In this document: in pieces, positions 1 through 17,467 of the stretch
How the letters are laid out: each line of letters starts with the position of its first letter
How positions within the stretch are numbered: the stretch's first letter is position 1
Source of the DNA: Skeletonema tropicum
Taxonomy: Eukaryota; Bacillariophyta; Thalassiosirophyceae; Thalassiosirales; Thalassiosiraceae
DNA length: 64,000 nucleotides
Assembly: GCA_037178625.1 (NCBI GenBank)
Contig: CM074129.1
Location: 2,170,001-2,234,000 of the forward strand
Direction: 5' to 3'
Notes under the pieces: model-generated
The model's database searches: none
Told to the model about the DNA's origin: nothing
The model's input: the letters and a program-made list of their open reading frames with translations, nothing else
Position numbers and translations under genes: made by a program

Positions 1-838
<838 letters not shown>

Positions 839-1018
839 GCTGACCGGCGAGCGATAAATCCAATTTGTAGCAGCTTTAGGATAGTTATAGATCTAAGTGT
901 GGTAATGCTAGTATATAGAGGTCACTCACTCACTATTTTTATATTCTTTAACACCATCTACACATCTAACATTTTGACCAATCGACACCCCTACTTACCC
1001 ACCTAACACCACTTTCAC

Positions 1019-2074
1019 TTACATTCCATTCGTACGAACCGATTTCCTTGTTGATCTCCTTTGCAAAGGAACACTACTTGTCGAGGACCTCGTGACGGCA
1101 GGGGTGCTCTTGTCTGTCTTCTTTGCAGCCGCCGGTTCCTTTGCAGTCACAGGCTTCTTTGCGGCAGAATGCCTGGGTGGAATCGGGCGGTACTCATTGG
1201 AACATTTAAACACAACTTGTTTCTTCTTCCTCCCGGGGGTCAAAAATTCTTCCATCTTGGATTTCATTTCGTTCACCTCGTCCATCTGGGATTCCATTTC
1301 GTTCACCTTGTTTCGGGGCTGCTGGATTTCGACGGTATCTTCAGCCCGACTCTGCTGAAGTTGACGTATGTCGCCTTCTAGGCGCTTGTGACCCTCTATG
1401 CGCTCCTCACGCTCCTGGATTAATGCCGTAGTAACTCGATCAATATTGTTACTTCCAATCTTCATGGCCGTAACAAGTTGAGCAATGTCTTCTTTGTTTT
1501 GAGTCGAGGCTGGAGTTGCCAAACCACCGAACACGAACAGATTGATCGGATTGAGCTGTTCGGTGCTGGAGTGGGTTTGGGACTGCATGGAAGGAGTGGC
1601 AGCCGTAGCAAATGCAACAGAAGGCGGCACACCACCAGCACTAGGAGCATGAGGTGTGGCGTGCGACCAGAACCCAGCATGAAAATGATGTGGAAAGTTG
1701 AACCCGGAAGAGAAGTCATGATTGAATCCATGCTGCTGCAGCTGCAAATCATGAGCACGATCAGTACCTTCAACGTCTTTCTGCCAATAGTCCTTGTTTC
1801 TATTCATCATTTTCTTGAATAGCCGCCTTTTATCATTTCGTTTGGATGGGCTCATTTCTTCATCAAGATCAACTTCGTTAGAGAATTTACCAGTCTTTAT
1901 GGCGAAATCTTTTGCAGAGCGATCGTACATCTTCACATACTTCTCCTCCTTCGTCGTCAAGCCCTCAAACTCTTCGTCATTAGGATGTGCCTTGACATAG
2001 TCACCCACTAGTTTATCCATGCGACGCGACAGGTCCGACCTTGGCATGGTGCTTTGTGTTGGTTTGTTAATCAA
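1019..2074 (-). CDS. array-encoded protein of unknown function, copy 1
   Basis: An open reading frame of 351 codons that is intact in every array unit. The conserved start is the ATG of MPRSDLSRRMDK; an upstream in-frame ATG (MINKPTQST) adds nine residues here. In order: a charged N-terminal region with KHP/DEE and KEEKYVKMYDR (about 1-110), a His/Phe/Ala/Pro/Ser-rich low-complexity middle (HHFHAGFWSHATPHAP), a predicted coiled coil (IQEREERIEGHKRLEGDIRQLQQ through EMESQMDEVNEMKSKMEE), and a Lys/Arg-rich tail RRSTRKSVRTNGM that could bind nucleic acid or act as a nuclear signal. No enzyme motif is visible. Maintenance of the frame in all five copies, beside decayed neighbours, suggests selection or recent copying. 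No function is assigned. Confidence 0.55.
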   Translation of the reverse strand: MINKPTQSTMPRSDLSRRMDKLVGDYVKAHPNDEEFEGLTTKEEKYVKMYDRSAKDFAIKTGKFSNEVDLDEEMSPSKRNDKRRLFKKMMNRNKDYWQKDVEGTDRAHDLQLQQHGFNHDFSSGFNFPHHFHAGFWSHATPHAPSAGGVPPSVAFATAATPSMQSQTHSSTEQLNPINLFVFGGLATPASTQNKEDIAQLVTAMKIGSNNIDRVTTALIQEREERIEGHKRLEGDIRQLQQSRAEDTVEIQQPRNKVNEMESQMDEVNEMKSKMEEFLTPGRKKKQVVFKCSNEYRPIPPRHSAAKKPVTAKEPAAAKKTDKSTPAVTRSSTSSVPLQRRSTRKSVRTNGM

Positions 2075-2330
2075 TTGCTCTTGCCAATTTATGATGAAGT
2101 GACGAGATTGAGAAGTTCGTTGAGATCATGAGAAAGATGGTACGGACAATCTATTTTGACTTGACTCGCTTTCTTTTATTTTTCAACATTCCACGAGTTC
2201 CTACGTAGAAAAGAAGATTGAGATACTTCTCCTCCTTCGTTGTCAAGCCCTCAAACTCTTCGTCATTAGGATGTGCCTTGACATATGTAGTCACCCACTA
2301 GTTTATCCATGCGACGCGACAGGTCCGACC
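2075..2330. repeat. unit-1-specific insertion with partial duplication of the unknown gene's 5' end
   Basis: After the ORF start the sequence runs into TTGCTCTTGCCAATTTATGA, the same flank that follows the last unit at about 27,629. Then about 110 bp of the gene's 5' end recurs (TACTTCTCCTCCTTCGT at 2225), carrying a small insertion (ACATATGTAG). After this it joins the flank used by units 2 to 4. Unit 1 therefore preserves both kinds of junction. About 90 bp at 2120-2220 matches nothing else seen in the window. Confidence 0.8.
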
Positions 2331-2752
2331 TTGGCATGGTGCTTTGTGTTGGTTTGTTAATCAAAGCTCGGAAGGAATACCGTGATGTGAGGCAAAGATT
2401 CTTGTCCGAAAAAAGTGTCGACTGTAGGAATTGGTTTGGCTCTGTCATTCATCTGATCAGAGTGTGCAATCATAGGATTCTTCTTCTTGCGAGAAGAAGG
2501 CAGTTCTGATAGAGATTGGCAATTTAGTCCCCGTCCGTTTTTCAGGCGAGCGAGTGTCAAAAGTGCACTCTGACTACACAAGTAGTTTGAGAAGAAGCAG
2601 ATTGAGGAAAAAATACGTGCGAGGCGAATTTGCTTTTGATGCCGAAATGTAGATAATGTGAATGAGTAATAAGTAGAAATAAGTGTTTATTGTATGTATT
2701 TGTTTTACAAGAAGTTTTATCTATCGCTCATTGCCTTTGAATTTAATTCTTA

Positions 2753-3343
2753 TCACGACCACAGCGTCTGTTCTTCTTTCTGTACTTTCTGTTCTACGGC
2801 AAGTCTCATGAATGCTGTAATTGCAGCACATGACTGCTTTGAGCTTTCTATACTCGACAATAAGCCATCAAGCGACAGGGGTGCCCCGTAGTTGAAACTT
2901 GTTATTATATTTGCATCATCTTGCTCTGCGTTCAGTTCCACTTGGTCCATATCATTTGATATTGATGTTACTGAGCTAGAGAAGTACATAGATTGTTTGG
3001 GTATTTTGGATGCATCGACTACGATGACTACCATTCTATGTCCCTCTCCAGATTACTCTTCCACCGTTGGATCTAGCCATATTGTCACGTCCGTATCATC
3101 ACTAGCACTAGCATCTATATCCATATCTTCTGCTTTTGACGACGGGGATATATTGTTGATCGCTATACATGTAGCAGCTACTGCTAAGCCTCTCATTGCG
3201 ATCCCTGCATCCATCAGAGCCATAACTGCACAATTCACAGCCGTGCCTAAGACGCTACCGTGCGTCAGCTTGCACGATTTGAATAACAACCTGAATAACA
3301 CATCTAGGGTAGCGTTCCAACATGATGCAAGAAGACAACGCAT
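2753..3343 (-). pseudogene. exosome RNase-PH-like subunit (RRP46/EXOSC5-like) fragment, unit 1
   Basis: The minus strand reads VLGTAVNCAVMALMDAGIAMRGLAVAA, then TIWLDPTVEE, then after a TAA stop SGEGHRMVVIVVD, and finally GAPLSLDGLLSSIESSKQS. The order and motifs (LNAACMALVDAG, then LDPT, then the C-terminal helix) match the second half of eukaryotic RRP46-type RNase PH subunits of the RNA exosome. The stop at 3053 lies in frame between the two halves. The N-terminal half of the domain is not found. A separate minus ORF at 3359-3556 (Gly/Ser/Ala-rich) could be an upstream exon but has no recognisable RNase PH motif. This is the least damaged copy; units 2 to 4 share an additional 4-bp deletion. 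EXOSC5 is favoured over RRP41 or MTR3, with moderate certainty. Confidence 0.6.
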
Positions 3344-3556
3344 CTCGTAAAAAATATTCTAACTCACGCTCTGTACTGTGGCACCACCTCCAGATGGCAG
3401 GGGCACCGAGAGAGATGTCATCGCATTCGTACTTTTTTTAGCGACATCGTCTTTCGCATCTCCGTCTTGAACCACACCAGCCGAAGACGAATTGCCTCCA
3501 CCACCCGCAGCAGCATTTGACATCATCACGAGCCCTTTGGAAAAAGCCACACTCAC

Positions 3557-4377
3557 AATACCTCTATCATAGCGTTCTCTATTTGAAATCCTATTCTCAT
3601 CTCATCGCAGATTGAAGCAGTCAGATAGCTGCTGCTGCTGCTATCTACAAAATAAAGCGATCAACCAAGCCGTCCACATCATCACAGCCAAGAAGCATCT
3701 CTCAGCAGTGCAGTCGAACATTCCTTAACCCACCCCTGCATCGGTACTCCTTGCTTTGTGACTCCTTTTGACTTCCGACCGTAACTGCGTCATACTAGGC
3801 CGATTCTTTTCGTTCAAAGACCAATATAAGTAACTCTCGATTTAGTTAGTTTTGAACGAGTATGCAACGTATTACTTATGACAGATTATGACGTTATTCC
3901 GACCTACCACTATGGCGGATATGTTGACATCGCCATGTAAGTATGTGGCGAGCGAGGGGGCGGCGGGGCCGCTCGCTCCGGGGGTGAGTACCGGGTTTCG
4001 AAACCCGGTACTCACCGAATACCGGGTTTCGAAACCCGGCACTCACCCTTTCGACAGCCAGGCTTTGACCCACTCATCCTTTATGTAGACTTCTTATCGC
4101 CCCTACTTTCACGACGAAGATGGAACCAACGATACGAATGGCACGACATGATCCCAATGGACAAATGACTGTGAGATCGGGCGGTGATTTGACGTTTTGA
4201 TCTCGCTAGATGCCATTTTAAATGAAAATTGGCCAATTAACTAGGCGTTTGTTAGTGTAGCCGGTACATGAGTATGTGAAATGGTGCACTCTAATTATTG
4301 AGGTGCTATGATGACGCCCTGTCACCTCCTGTCACCATACTTTGAGTATTAGACAATATGTATTAGAATTTTCAGTA
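3557..4377. other. array spacer without recognised gene (same in units 2-4)
   Basis: No coding signal was recognised. It holds a short CTG run (GCTGCTGCTGCT near 3630), the palindrome cluster listed separately, and an AT-rich stretch ending in TTAGAATTTTCAG just before the MPP10 fragment, which looks like a 3' splice site. Equivalent spacers are 8940-9761, 14320-15150 and 19710-24341; the last is interrupted by the transposon. Confidence 0.6.
3950..4039. repeat. palindrome cluster, unit 1
   Basis: Three inverted repeats lie side by side. The first is GAGCGAG (3950-3956) with CTCGCTC (3972-3978) around a G/C-rich loop. The second is a perfect 34-bp palindrome at 3983-4016, half-site GGTGAGTACCGGGTTTC, with TTCGAA at the centre. 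The third is an 18-bp palindrome CCGGGTTTCGAAACCCGG at 4022-4039. The two palindromes share the same core. GC content is far above the surroundings. Confidence 0.9.
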
Positions 4378-6517
<2,140 letters not shown>

Positions 6518-6697
6518 GCTGACCGGCGAGCGATAAATCCAATTTGTAGCAGCTTTAGGATAGTTATAGATCTAAGTGTGGTAATGCTAGTATATAGAGG
6601 TCACTCACTCACTATTTTTATATTCTTTAACACCATCTACACATCTAACATTTTGACCAATCGACACCCCTACTTACCCACCTAACACCACTTTCAC

Positions 6698-7837
6698 TTA
6701 CATTCCATTCGTACGAACCGATTTCCTTGTTGATCTCCTTTGCAAAGGAACACTACTTGTCGAGGACCTCGTGACGGCAGGGGTGCTCTTGTCTGTCTTC
6801 TTTGCAGCCGCCGGTTCCTTTGCAGTCACAGGCTTCTTTGCGGCAGAATGCCTGGGTGGAATCGGGCTGTACTCATTGGAACATTTAAACACAACTTGTT
6901 TCTTCTTCCTCCCGGGGGTCAAAAATTCTTCCATCTTGGATTTCATTTCGTTCACCTCGTCCATCTGGGATTCCATTTCGTTCACCTTGTTTCGGGGCTG
7001 CTGGATTTCGACGGTATCTTCAGCCCGACTCTGCTGAAGTTGACGTATGTCGCCTTCTAGGCGCTTGTGACCCTCTATGCGCTCCTCACGCTCCTGGATT
7101 AATGCCGTAGTAACTCGATCAATATTGTTACTTCCAATCTTCATGGCCGTAACAAGTTGAGCAATGTCTTCTTTGTTTTGAGTCGAGGCTGGAGTTGCCA
7201 AACCACCGAACACGAACAGATTGATCGGATTGAGCTGTTCGGTGCTGGAGTGGGTTTGGGACTGCATGGAAGGAGTGGCAGCCGTAGCAAATGCAACAGA
7301 AGGCGGCACACCACCAGCACTAGGAGCATGAGGTGTGGCGTGCGACCAGAACCCAGCATGAAAATGATGTGGAAAGTTGAACCCGGAAGAGAAGTCATGA
7401 TTGAATCCATGCTGCTGCAGCTGCAAATCATGAGCACGATCAGTACCTTCAACGTCTTTCTGCCAATAGTCCTTGTTTCTATTCATCATTTTCTTGAATA
7501 GCCGCCTTTTATCATTTCGTTTGGATGGGCTCATTTCTTCATCAAGATCAACTTCGTTAGAGAATTTACCAGTCTTTATGGCGAAATCTTTTGCAGAGCG
7601 ATCGTACATCTTCACATACTTCTCCTCCTTCGTCGTCAAGCCCTCAAACTCTTCGTCATTAGGATGTGCCTTGACATAGTCATCCACTAGTTTATCCATG
7701 CGACGCGACAGGTCCGACCTTGGCATGGTGCTTTGTGTTGGTTTGTTAATCAAAGCTCGGAAGGAATACCGTGATGTGAGGCAAAGATTCTTGTCCGAAA
7801 AAAGTGTCGACTGTAGGAATTGGTTTGGCTCTGTCAT
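6698..7837 (-). CDS. array-encoded protein of unknown function, copy 2
   Basis: Same protein as at 1019-2074, with an upstream in-frame ATG that would extend it to 379 residues (MTEPNQFLQST...). The conserved MPRSDLSRRMDK start is preferred because the extension lies in sequence that is not conserved next to copies 1 and 5. Differences from copy 1 are single residues (KLVDDYV for KLVGDYV; EYSPIPP for EYRPIPP). Low-complexity middle, coiled coil and basic tail are unchanged. Confidence 0.55.
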   Translation of the reverse strand: MTEPNQFLQSTLFSDKNLCLTSRYSFRALINKPTQSTMPRSDLSRRMDKLVDDYVKAHPNDEEFEGLTTKEEKYVKMYDRSAKDFAIKTGKFSNEVDLDEEMSPSKRNDKRRLFKKMMNRNKDYWQKDVEGTDRAHDLQLQQHGFNHDFSSGFNFPHHFHAGFWSHATPHAPSAGGVPPSVAFATAATPSMQSQTHSSTEQLNPINLFVFGGLATPASTQNKEDIAQLVTAMKIGSNNIDRVTTALIQEREERIEGHKRLEGDIRQLQQSRAEDTVEIQQPRNKVNEMESQMDEVNEMKSKMEEFLTPGRKKKQVVFKCSNEYSPIPPRHSAAKKPVTAKEPAAAKKTDKSTPAVTRSSTSSVPLQRRSTRKSVRTNGM

Positions 7838-8141
7838 TCATCTGATCAGAGTGTGCAATCATAGGATTCTTCTTCTTGCGAGAAGAAGGCAGTTCTGATA
7901 GAGATTGGCAATTTAGTCCCCGTCCGTTTTTCAGGCGAGCGAGTGTCAAAAGTGCACTCTGACTACACAAGTAGTTTGAGAAGAAGCAGATTGAGGAAAA
8001 AATACGTGCGAGGCGAATTTGCTTTTGATGCCGAAATGTAGATAATGTGAATGAGTAATAAGTAGAAATAAGTGTTTATTGTATGTATTTGTTTTACAAG
8101 AAGTTTTATCTATCGCTCATTGCCTTTGAATTTAATTCTTA

Positions 8142-8728
8142 TCACGACCACAGCGTCTGTTCTTCTTTCTGTACTTTCTGTTCTACGGCAAGTCTCATGA
8201 ATGCTGTAATTGCAGCACATGACTGCTTTGAGCTTTCTATACTCGACAATAAGCCATCAAGCGACAGGGGTGCCCCGTAGTTGAAACTTGTTATTATATT
8301 TGCATCATCTTGCTCTGCGTTCAGTTCCACTTGGTCCATATCATTTGATATTGATGTTACTGAGCTAGAGAAGTAGATTGTTTGGGTATTTTGGATGCAT
8401 CGACTACGATGACTACCATTCTATGTCCCTCTCCAGATTACTCTTCCACCGTTGGATCTAGCCATATTGTCACGTCCGTATCATCACTAGCACTAGCATC
8501 TATATCCATATCTTCTGCTTTTGACGACGGGGATATATTGTTGATCGCTATACATGTAGCAGCTACTGCTAAGCCTCTCATTGCGATCCCTGCATCCATC
8601 AGAGCCATAACTGCACAATTCACAGCCGTGCCTAAGACGCTACCGTGCGTCAGCTTGCACGATTTGAATAACAACCTGAATAACACATCTAGGGTAGCGT
8701 TCCAACATGATGCAAGAAGACAACGCAT
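8142..8728 (-). pseudogene. RRP46/EXOSC5-like fragment, unit 2
   Basis: Same fragment as at 2753-3343, with the in-frame TAA after LDPTVEE. It also lacks four bases (TATG on the coding strand, between CAATC and TACTT), which shifts the frame after IPKQS, so the C-terminal half reads only from MDQVELNAEQ. The same 4-bp deletion is in units 3 and 4 but not in unit 1, which shows that 2 to 4 share a later common ancestor. Confidence 0.6.
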
Positions 8729-9333
8729 CTCGTAAAAAATATTCTAACTCACGCTCTGTACTGTGGCACCACCTCCAGATGGCAGGGGCACCGAGAGAGA
8801 TGTCATCGCATTCGTACTTTTTTTAGCGACATCGTCTTTCGCATCTCCGTCTTGAACCACACCAGCCGAAGACGAATTGCCTCCACCACCCGCAGCAGCA
8901 TTTGACATCATCACGAGCCCTTGGAAAAAGCCACACTCACAATACCTCTATCATAGCGTTCTCTATTTGAAATCCTATTCTCATCTCATCGCAGATTGAA
9001 GCAGTCAGATAGCTGCTGCTGCTGCTATCTACAAAATAAAGCGATCAACCAAGCCGTCCACATCATCACAGCCAAGAAGCATCTCTCAGCAGTGCAGTCG
9101 AACATTCCTTAACCCACCCCTGCATCGGTACTCCTTGCTTTGTGACTCCTTTTGACTTCCGACCGTAACTGCGTCATACTAGGCCGATTCTTTTCGTTCA
9201 AAGACCAATATAAGTAACTCTCGATTTAGTTAGTTTTGAACGAGTATGCAACGTATTACTTATGACAGATTATGACGTTATTCCGACCTACCACTATGGC
9301 GGATATGTTGACATCGCCATGTAAGTATGTGGC

Positions 9334-9423
9334 GAGCGAGGGGGCGGCGGGGCCGCTCGCTCCGGGGGTGAGTACCGGGTTTCGAAACCCGGTACTCACC
9401 GAATACCGGGTTTCGAAACCCGG
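9334..9423. repeat. palindrome cluster, unit 2
   Basis: Identical to the cluster at 3950-4039: 34-bp perfect palindrome at 9367-9400 and 18-bp palindrome at 9406-9423, preceded by the GAGCGAG/CTCGCTC inverted repeat. Confidence 0.9.
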
Positions 9424-9761
9424 CACTCACCCTTTCGACAGCCAGGCTTTGACCCACTCATCCTTTATGTAGACTTCTTATCGCCCCTACTTTCACGACG
9501 AAGATGGAACCAACGATACGAATGGCACGACATGATCCCAATGGACAAATGACTGTGAGATCGGGCGGTGATTTGACGTTTTGATCTCGCTAGATGCCAT
9601 TTTAAATGAAAATTGGCCAATTAACTAGGCGTTTGTTAGTGTAGCCGGTACATGAGTATGTGAAATGGTGCACTCTAATTATTGAGGTGCTATGATGACG
9701 CCCTGTCACCTCCTGTCACCATACTTTGAGTATTAGACAATATGTATTAGAATTTTCAGTA

Positions 9762-11898
<2,137 letters not shown>

Positions 11899-12078
11899 GC
11901 TGACCGGCGAGCGATAAATCCAATTTGTAGCAGCTTTAGGATAGTTATAGATCTAAGTGTGGTAATGCTAGTATATAGAGGTCACTCACTCACTATTTTT
12001 ATATTCTTTAACACCATCTACACATCTAACATTTTGACCAATCGACACCCCTACTTACCCACCTAACACCACTTTCAC

Positions 12079-13107
12079 TTACATTCCATTCGTACGAACC
12101 GATTTCCTTGTTGATCTCCTTTGCAAAGGAACACTACTTGTCGAGGACCTCGTGACGGCAGGGGTGCTCTTGTCTGTCTTCTTTGCAGCCGCCGGTTCCT
12201 TTGCAGTCACAGGCTTCTTTGCGGCAGAATGCCTGGGTGGAATCGGGGGGTACTCATTGGAACATTTAAACACAACTTGTTTCTTCTTCCTCCCGGGGGT
12301 CAAAAATTCTTCCATCTTGGATTTCATTTCGTTTACCTCGTCCATCTGGGATTCCATTTCGTTCACCTTGTTTCGGAGCTGCTGGATTTCGACGGTATCT
12401 TCAGCCCGACTCTGCTGAAGTTGACGTATGTCGCCTTCTAGGCGCTTGTGACCCTCTATGCGCTCCTCACGCTCCTGGATTAATGCCGTAGTAACTCGAT
12501 CAATATTGTTACTTCCAATCTTCATGGCCGTAACAAGTTGAGCAATGTCTTCTTTGTTTTGAGTCGAGGCTGGAGTTGCCAAACCACCGAACACGAACAG
12601 ATTGATCGGATTGAGCTGTTCGGTGCTGGAGTGGGTTTGGGACTGCATGGAAGGAGTGGCAGCCGTAGCAAATGCAACAGAAGGCGGCACACCACCAGCA
12701 CTAGGAGCATGAGGTGTGGCGTGCGACCAGAACCCAGCATGAAAATGATGTGGAAAGTTGAACCCGGAAGAGAAGTCATGATTGAATCCATGCTGCTGCA
12801 GCTGCAAATCATGAGCACGATCAGTACCTTCAACGTCTTTCTGCCAATAGTCCTTGTTTCTATTCATCATTTTCTTGAATAGCCGCCTTTTATCATTTCG
12901 TTCGGATGGGCTCATTTCTTCATCAAGATCAACTTCGTTAGAGAATTTACCAGTCTTTATGGCGAAATCTTTTGCAGAGCGATCGTACATCTTCACATAC
13001 TTCTCCTCCTTCGTCGTCAAGCCCTCAAACTCTTCGTCATTAGGATGTGCCTTGACATAGTCACACACTAGTTTATCCATGCGACGCGACAGGTCCGACC
13101 TTGGCAT
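12079..13107 (-). CDS. array-encoded protein of unknown function, copy 3
   Basis: 342 residues from the conserved MPRSDLSRRMDK start; the upstream in-frame extension is lost because two bases are missing in the flank (TTTGTTGG for TTTGTGTTGG). Substitutions relative to the other copies include KLVCDYV, SPSERND and QQLRNK (copies 1 and 2 have QQPRNK). The leucine keeps the heptad pattern of the coiled coil, so QQL is probably ancestral. Confidence 0.55.
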   Translation of the reverse strand: MPRSDLSRRMDKLVCDYVKAHPNDEEFEGLTTKEEKYVKMYDRSAKDFAIKTGKFSNEVDLDEEMSPSERNDKRRLFKKMMNRNKDYWQKDVEGTDRAHDLQLQQHGFNHDFSSGFNFPHHFHAGFWSHATPHAPSAGGVPPSVAFATAATPSMQSQTHSSTEQLNPINLFVFGGLATPASTQNKEDIAQLVTAMKIGSNNIDRVTTALIQEREERIEGHKRLEGDIRQLQQSRAEDTVEIQQLRNKVNEMESQMDEVNEMKSKMEEFLTPGRKKKQVVFKCSNEYPPIPPRHSAAKKPVTAKEPAAAKKTDKSTPAVTRSSTSSVPLQRRSTRKSVRTNGM

Positions 13108-13519
13108 GGTGCTTTGTTGGTTTGTTAATCAAAGCTCGGAAGGAATACCGTGATGTGAGGCAAAGATTCTTGTCCGAAAAAAGTGTCGACTGTAGGAATT
13201 GGTTTGGCTCTGTCATTCATCTGATCAGAGTGTGCAATCATAGGATTCTTCTTCTTGCGAGAAGAAGGCAGTCTGATAGAGATTGGCAATTTAGTCCCCG
13301 TCCGTTTTTCAGGCGAGCGAGTGTCAAAAGTGCACTCTGACTACACAAGTAGTTTGAGAAGAAGCAGATTGAGGAAAAAATACGTGCGAGGCGAATTTGC
13401 TTTTGATGCCGAAATGTAGATAATGTGAATGAGTAATAAGTAGAAATAAGTGTTTATTGTATGTATTTGTTTTACAAGAAGTTTTATCTATCGCTCATTG
13501 CCTTTGAATTTAATTCTTA

Positions 13520-14106
13520 TCACGACCACAGCGTCTGTTCTTCTTTCTGTACATTCTGTTCTACGGCAAGTCTCATGAATGCTGTAATTGCAGCACATGA
13601 CTGCTTTGAGCTTTCTATACTCGACAATAAGCCATCAAGCGACAGGGGTGCCCCGTAGTTGAAACTTGTTATTATATTTGCATCATCTTGCTCTGCGTTC
13701 AGTTCCACTTGGTCCATATCATTTGATATTGATGTTACTGAGCTAGAGAAGTAGATTGTTTGGGTATTTTGGATGCATCGACTACGATGACTACCATTCT
13801 ATGTCCCTCTCCAGATTACTCTTCCACCGTTGGATCTAGCCATATTGTCACGTCCGTATCATCACTAGCACTAGCATCTATATCCATATCTTCTGCTTTT
13901 GACGACGGGGATATATTGTTGATCGCTATACATGTAGCAGCTACTGCTAAGCCTCTCATTGCGATCCCTGCATCCATCAGAGCCATAACTGCACAATTCA
14001 CAGCCGTGCCTAAGACGCTACCGTGCGTCAGCTTGCACGATTTGAATAACAACCTGAATAACACATCTAGGGTAGCGTTCCAACATGATGCAAGAAGACA
14101 ACGCAT
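13520..14106 (-). pseudogene. RRP46/EXOSC5-like fragment, unit 3
   Basis: Same broken fragment as units 1 and 2, with both the TAA stop after LDPTVEE and the 4-bp deletion. One extra change (VEQNVQ for VEQKVQ) lies near the C terminus. Confidence 0.6.
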
Positions 14107-14722
14107 CTCGTAAAAAATATTCTAACTCACGCTCTGTACTGTGGCACCACCTCCAGATGGCAGGGGCACCGAGAGAGATGTCATCGCATTCGTACTTTTT
14201 TTAGCGACATCGTCTTTCGCATCTCCGTCTTGAACCACACCAGCCGAAGACGAATTGCCTCCACCACCCGCAGCAGCATTTGACATCATCACGAGCCCCT
14301 TGGAAAAAGCCACACTCACAATACCTCTATCATAGCGTTCTCTATTTGAAATCCTATTCTCATCTCATCGCAGATTGAAGCAGTCAGATAGCTGCTGCTG
14401 CTGCTATCTACAAAATAAAGCGATCAACCAAGCCGTCCACATCATCACAGCCAAGAAGCATCTCTCAGCAGTGCAGTCGAACATTCCTTAACCCACCCCT
14501 GCATCGGTACTCCTTGCTTTGTGACTCCTTTTGACTTCCGACCGTAACTGCGTCATACTAGGCCGATTCTTTTCGTTCAAAGACCAATATAAGTAACTCT
14601 CGATTTAGTTAGTTTTGAACGAGTATGCAACGTATTACTTATGACAGATTATGACGTTATTCCGACCTACCACTATGGCGGATATCTGCGGATATGTTGA
14701 CATCGCCATGTAAGTATGTGGC

Positions 14723-14812
14723 GAGCGAGGGGGCGGCGGGGCCGCTCGCTCCGGGGGTGAGTACCGGGTTTCGAAACCCGGTACTCACCGAATACCGGGT
14801 TTCGAAACCCGG
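14723..14812. repeat. palindrome cluster, unit 3
   Basis: 34-bp palindrome at 14,756-14,789 and 18-bp palindrome at 14,795-14,812, identical to the other units. Just upstream this unit has a private 10-bp duplication (GGATATCTGCGGATATG). Confidence 0.9.
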
Positions 14813-15150
14813 CACTCACCCTTTCGACAGCCAGGCTTTGACCCACTCATCCTTTATGTAGACTTCTCATCGCCCCTACTTTCACGACGAAGATGGAACC
14901 AACGATACGAATGGCACGACATGATCCCAATGGACAAATGACTGTGAGATCGGGCGGTGATTTGACGTTTTGATCTCGCTAGATGCCATTTTAAATGAAA
15001 ATTGGCCAATTAACTAGGCGTTTGTTAGTGTAGCCGGTACATGAGTATGTGAAATGGTGCACTCTAATTATTGAGGTGCTATGATGACGCCCTGTCACCT
15101 CCTGTCACCATACTTTGAGTATTAGACAATATGTATTAGAATTTTCAGTA

Positions 15151-17287
<2,137 letters not shown>

Positions 17288-17467
17288 GCTGACCGGCGAG
17301 CGATAAATCCAATTTGTAGCAGCTTTAGGATAGTTATAGATCTAAGTGTGGTAATGCTAGTATATAGAGGTCACTCACTCACTATTTTTATATTCTTTAA
17401 CACCATCTACACATCTAACATTTTGACCAATCGACACCCCTACTTACCCACCTAACACCACTTTCAC

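Noticed and set aside
1061..1381. Plus-strand ORFs antisense to the unknown array gene (His/Phe-rich)
   Set aside because: They are shadows of the minus-strand gene's coiled-coil and basic-tail codons and are lost or altered where the minus frame is conserved.
3888..4088. ORF over the palindrome cluster (MTLFRPTTMADML...)
   Set aside because: It reads through perfect palindromes and has no protein-like pattern; copies 2 and 1 are identical simply because the unit is repeated.
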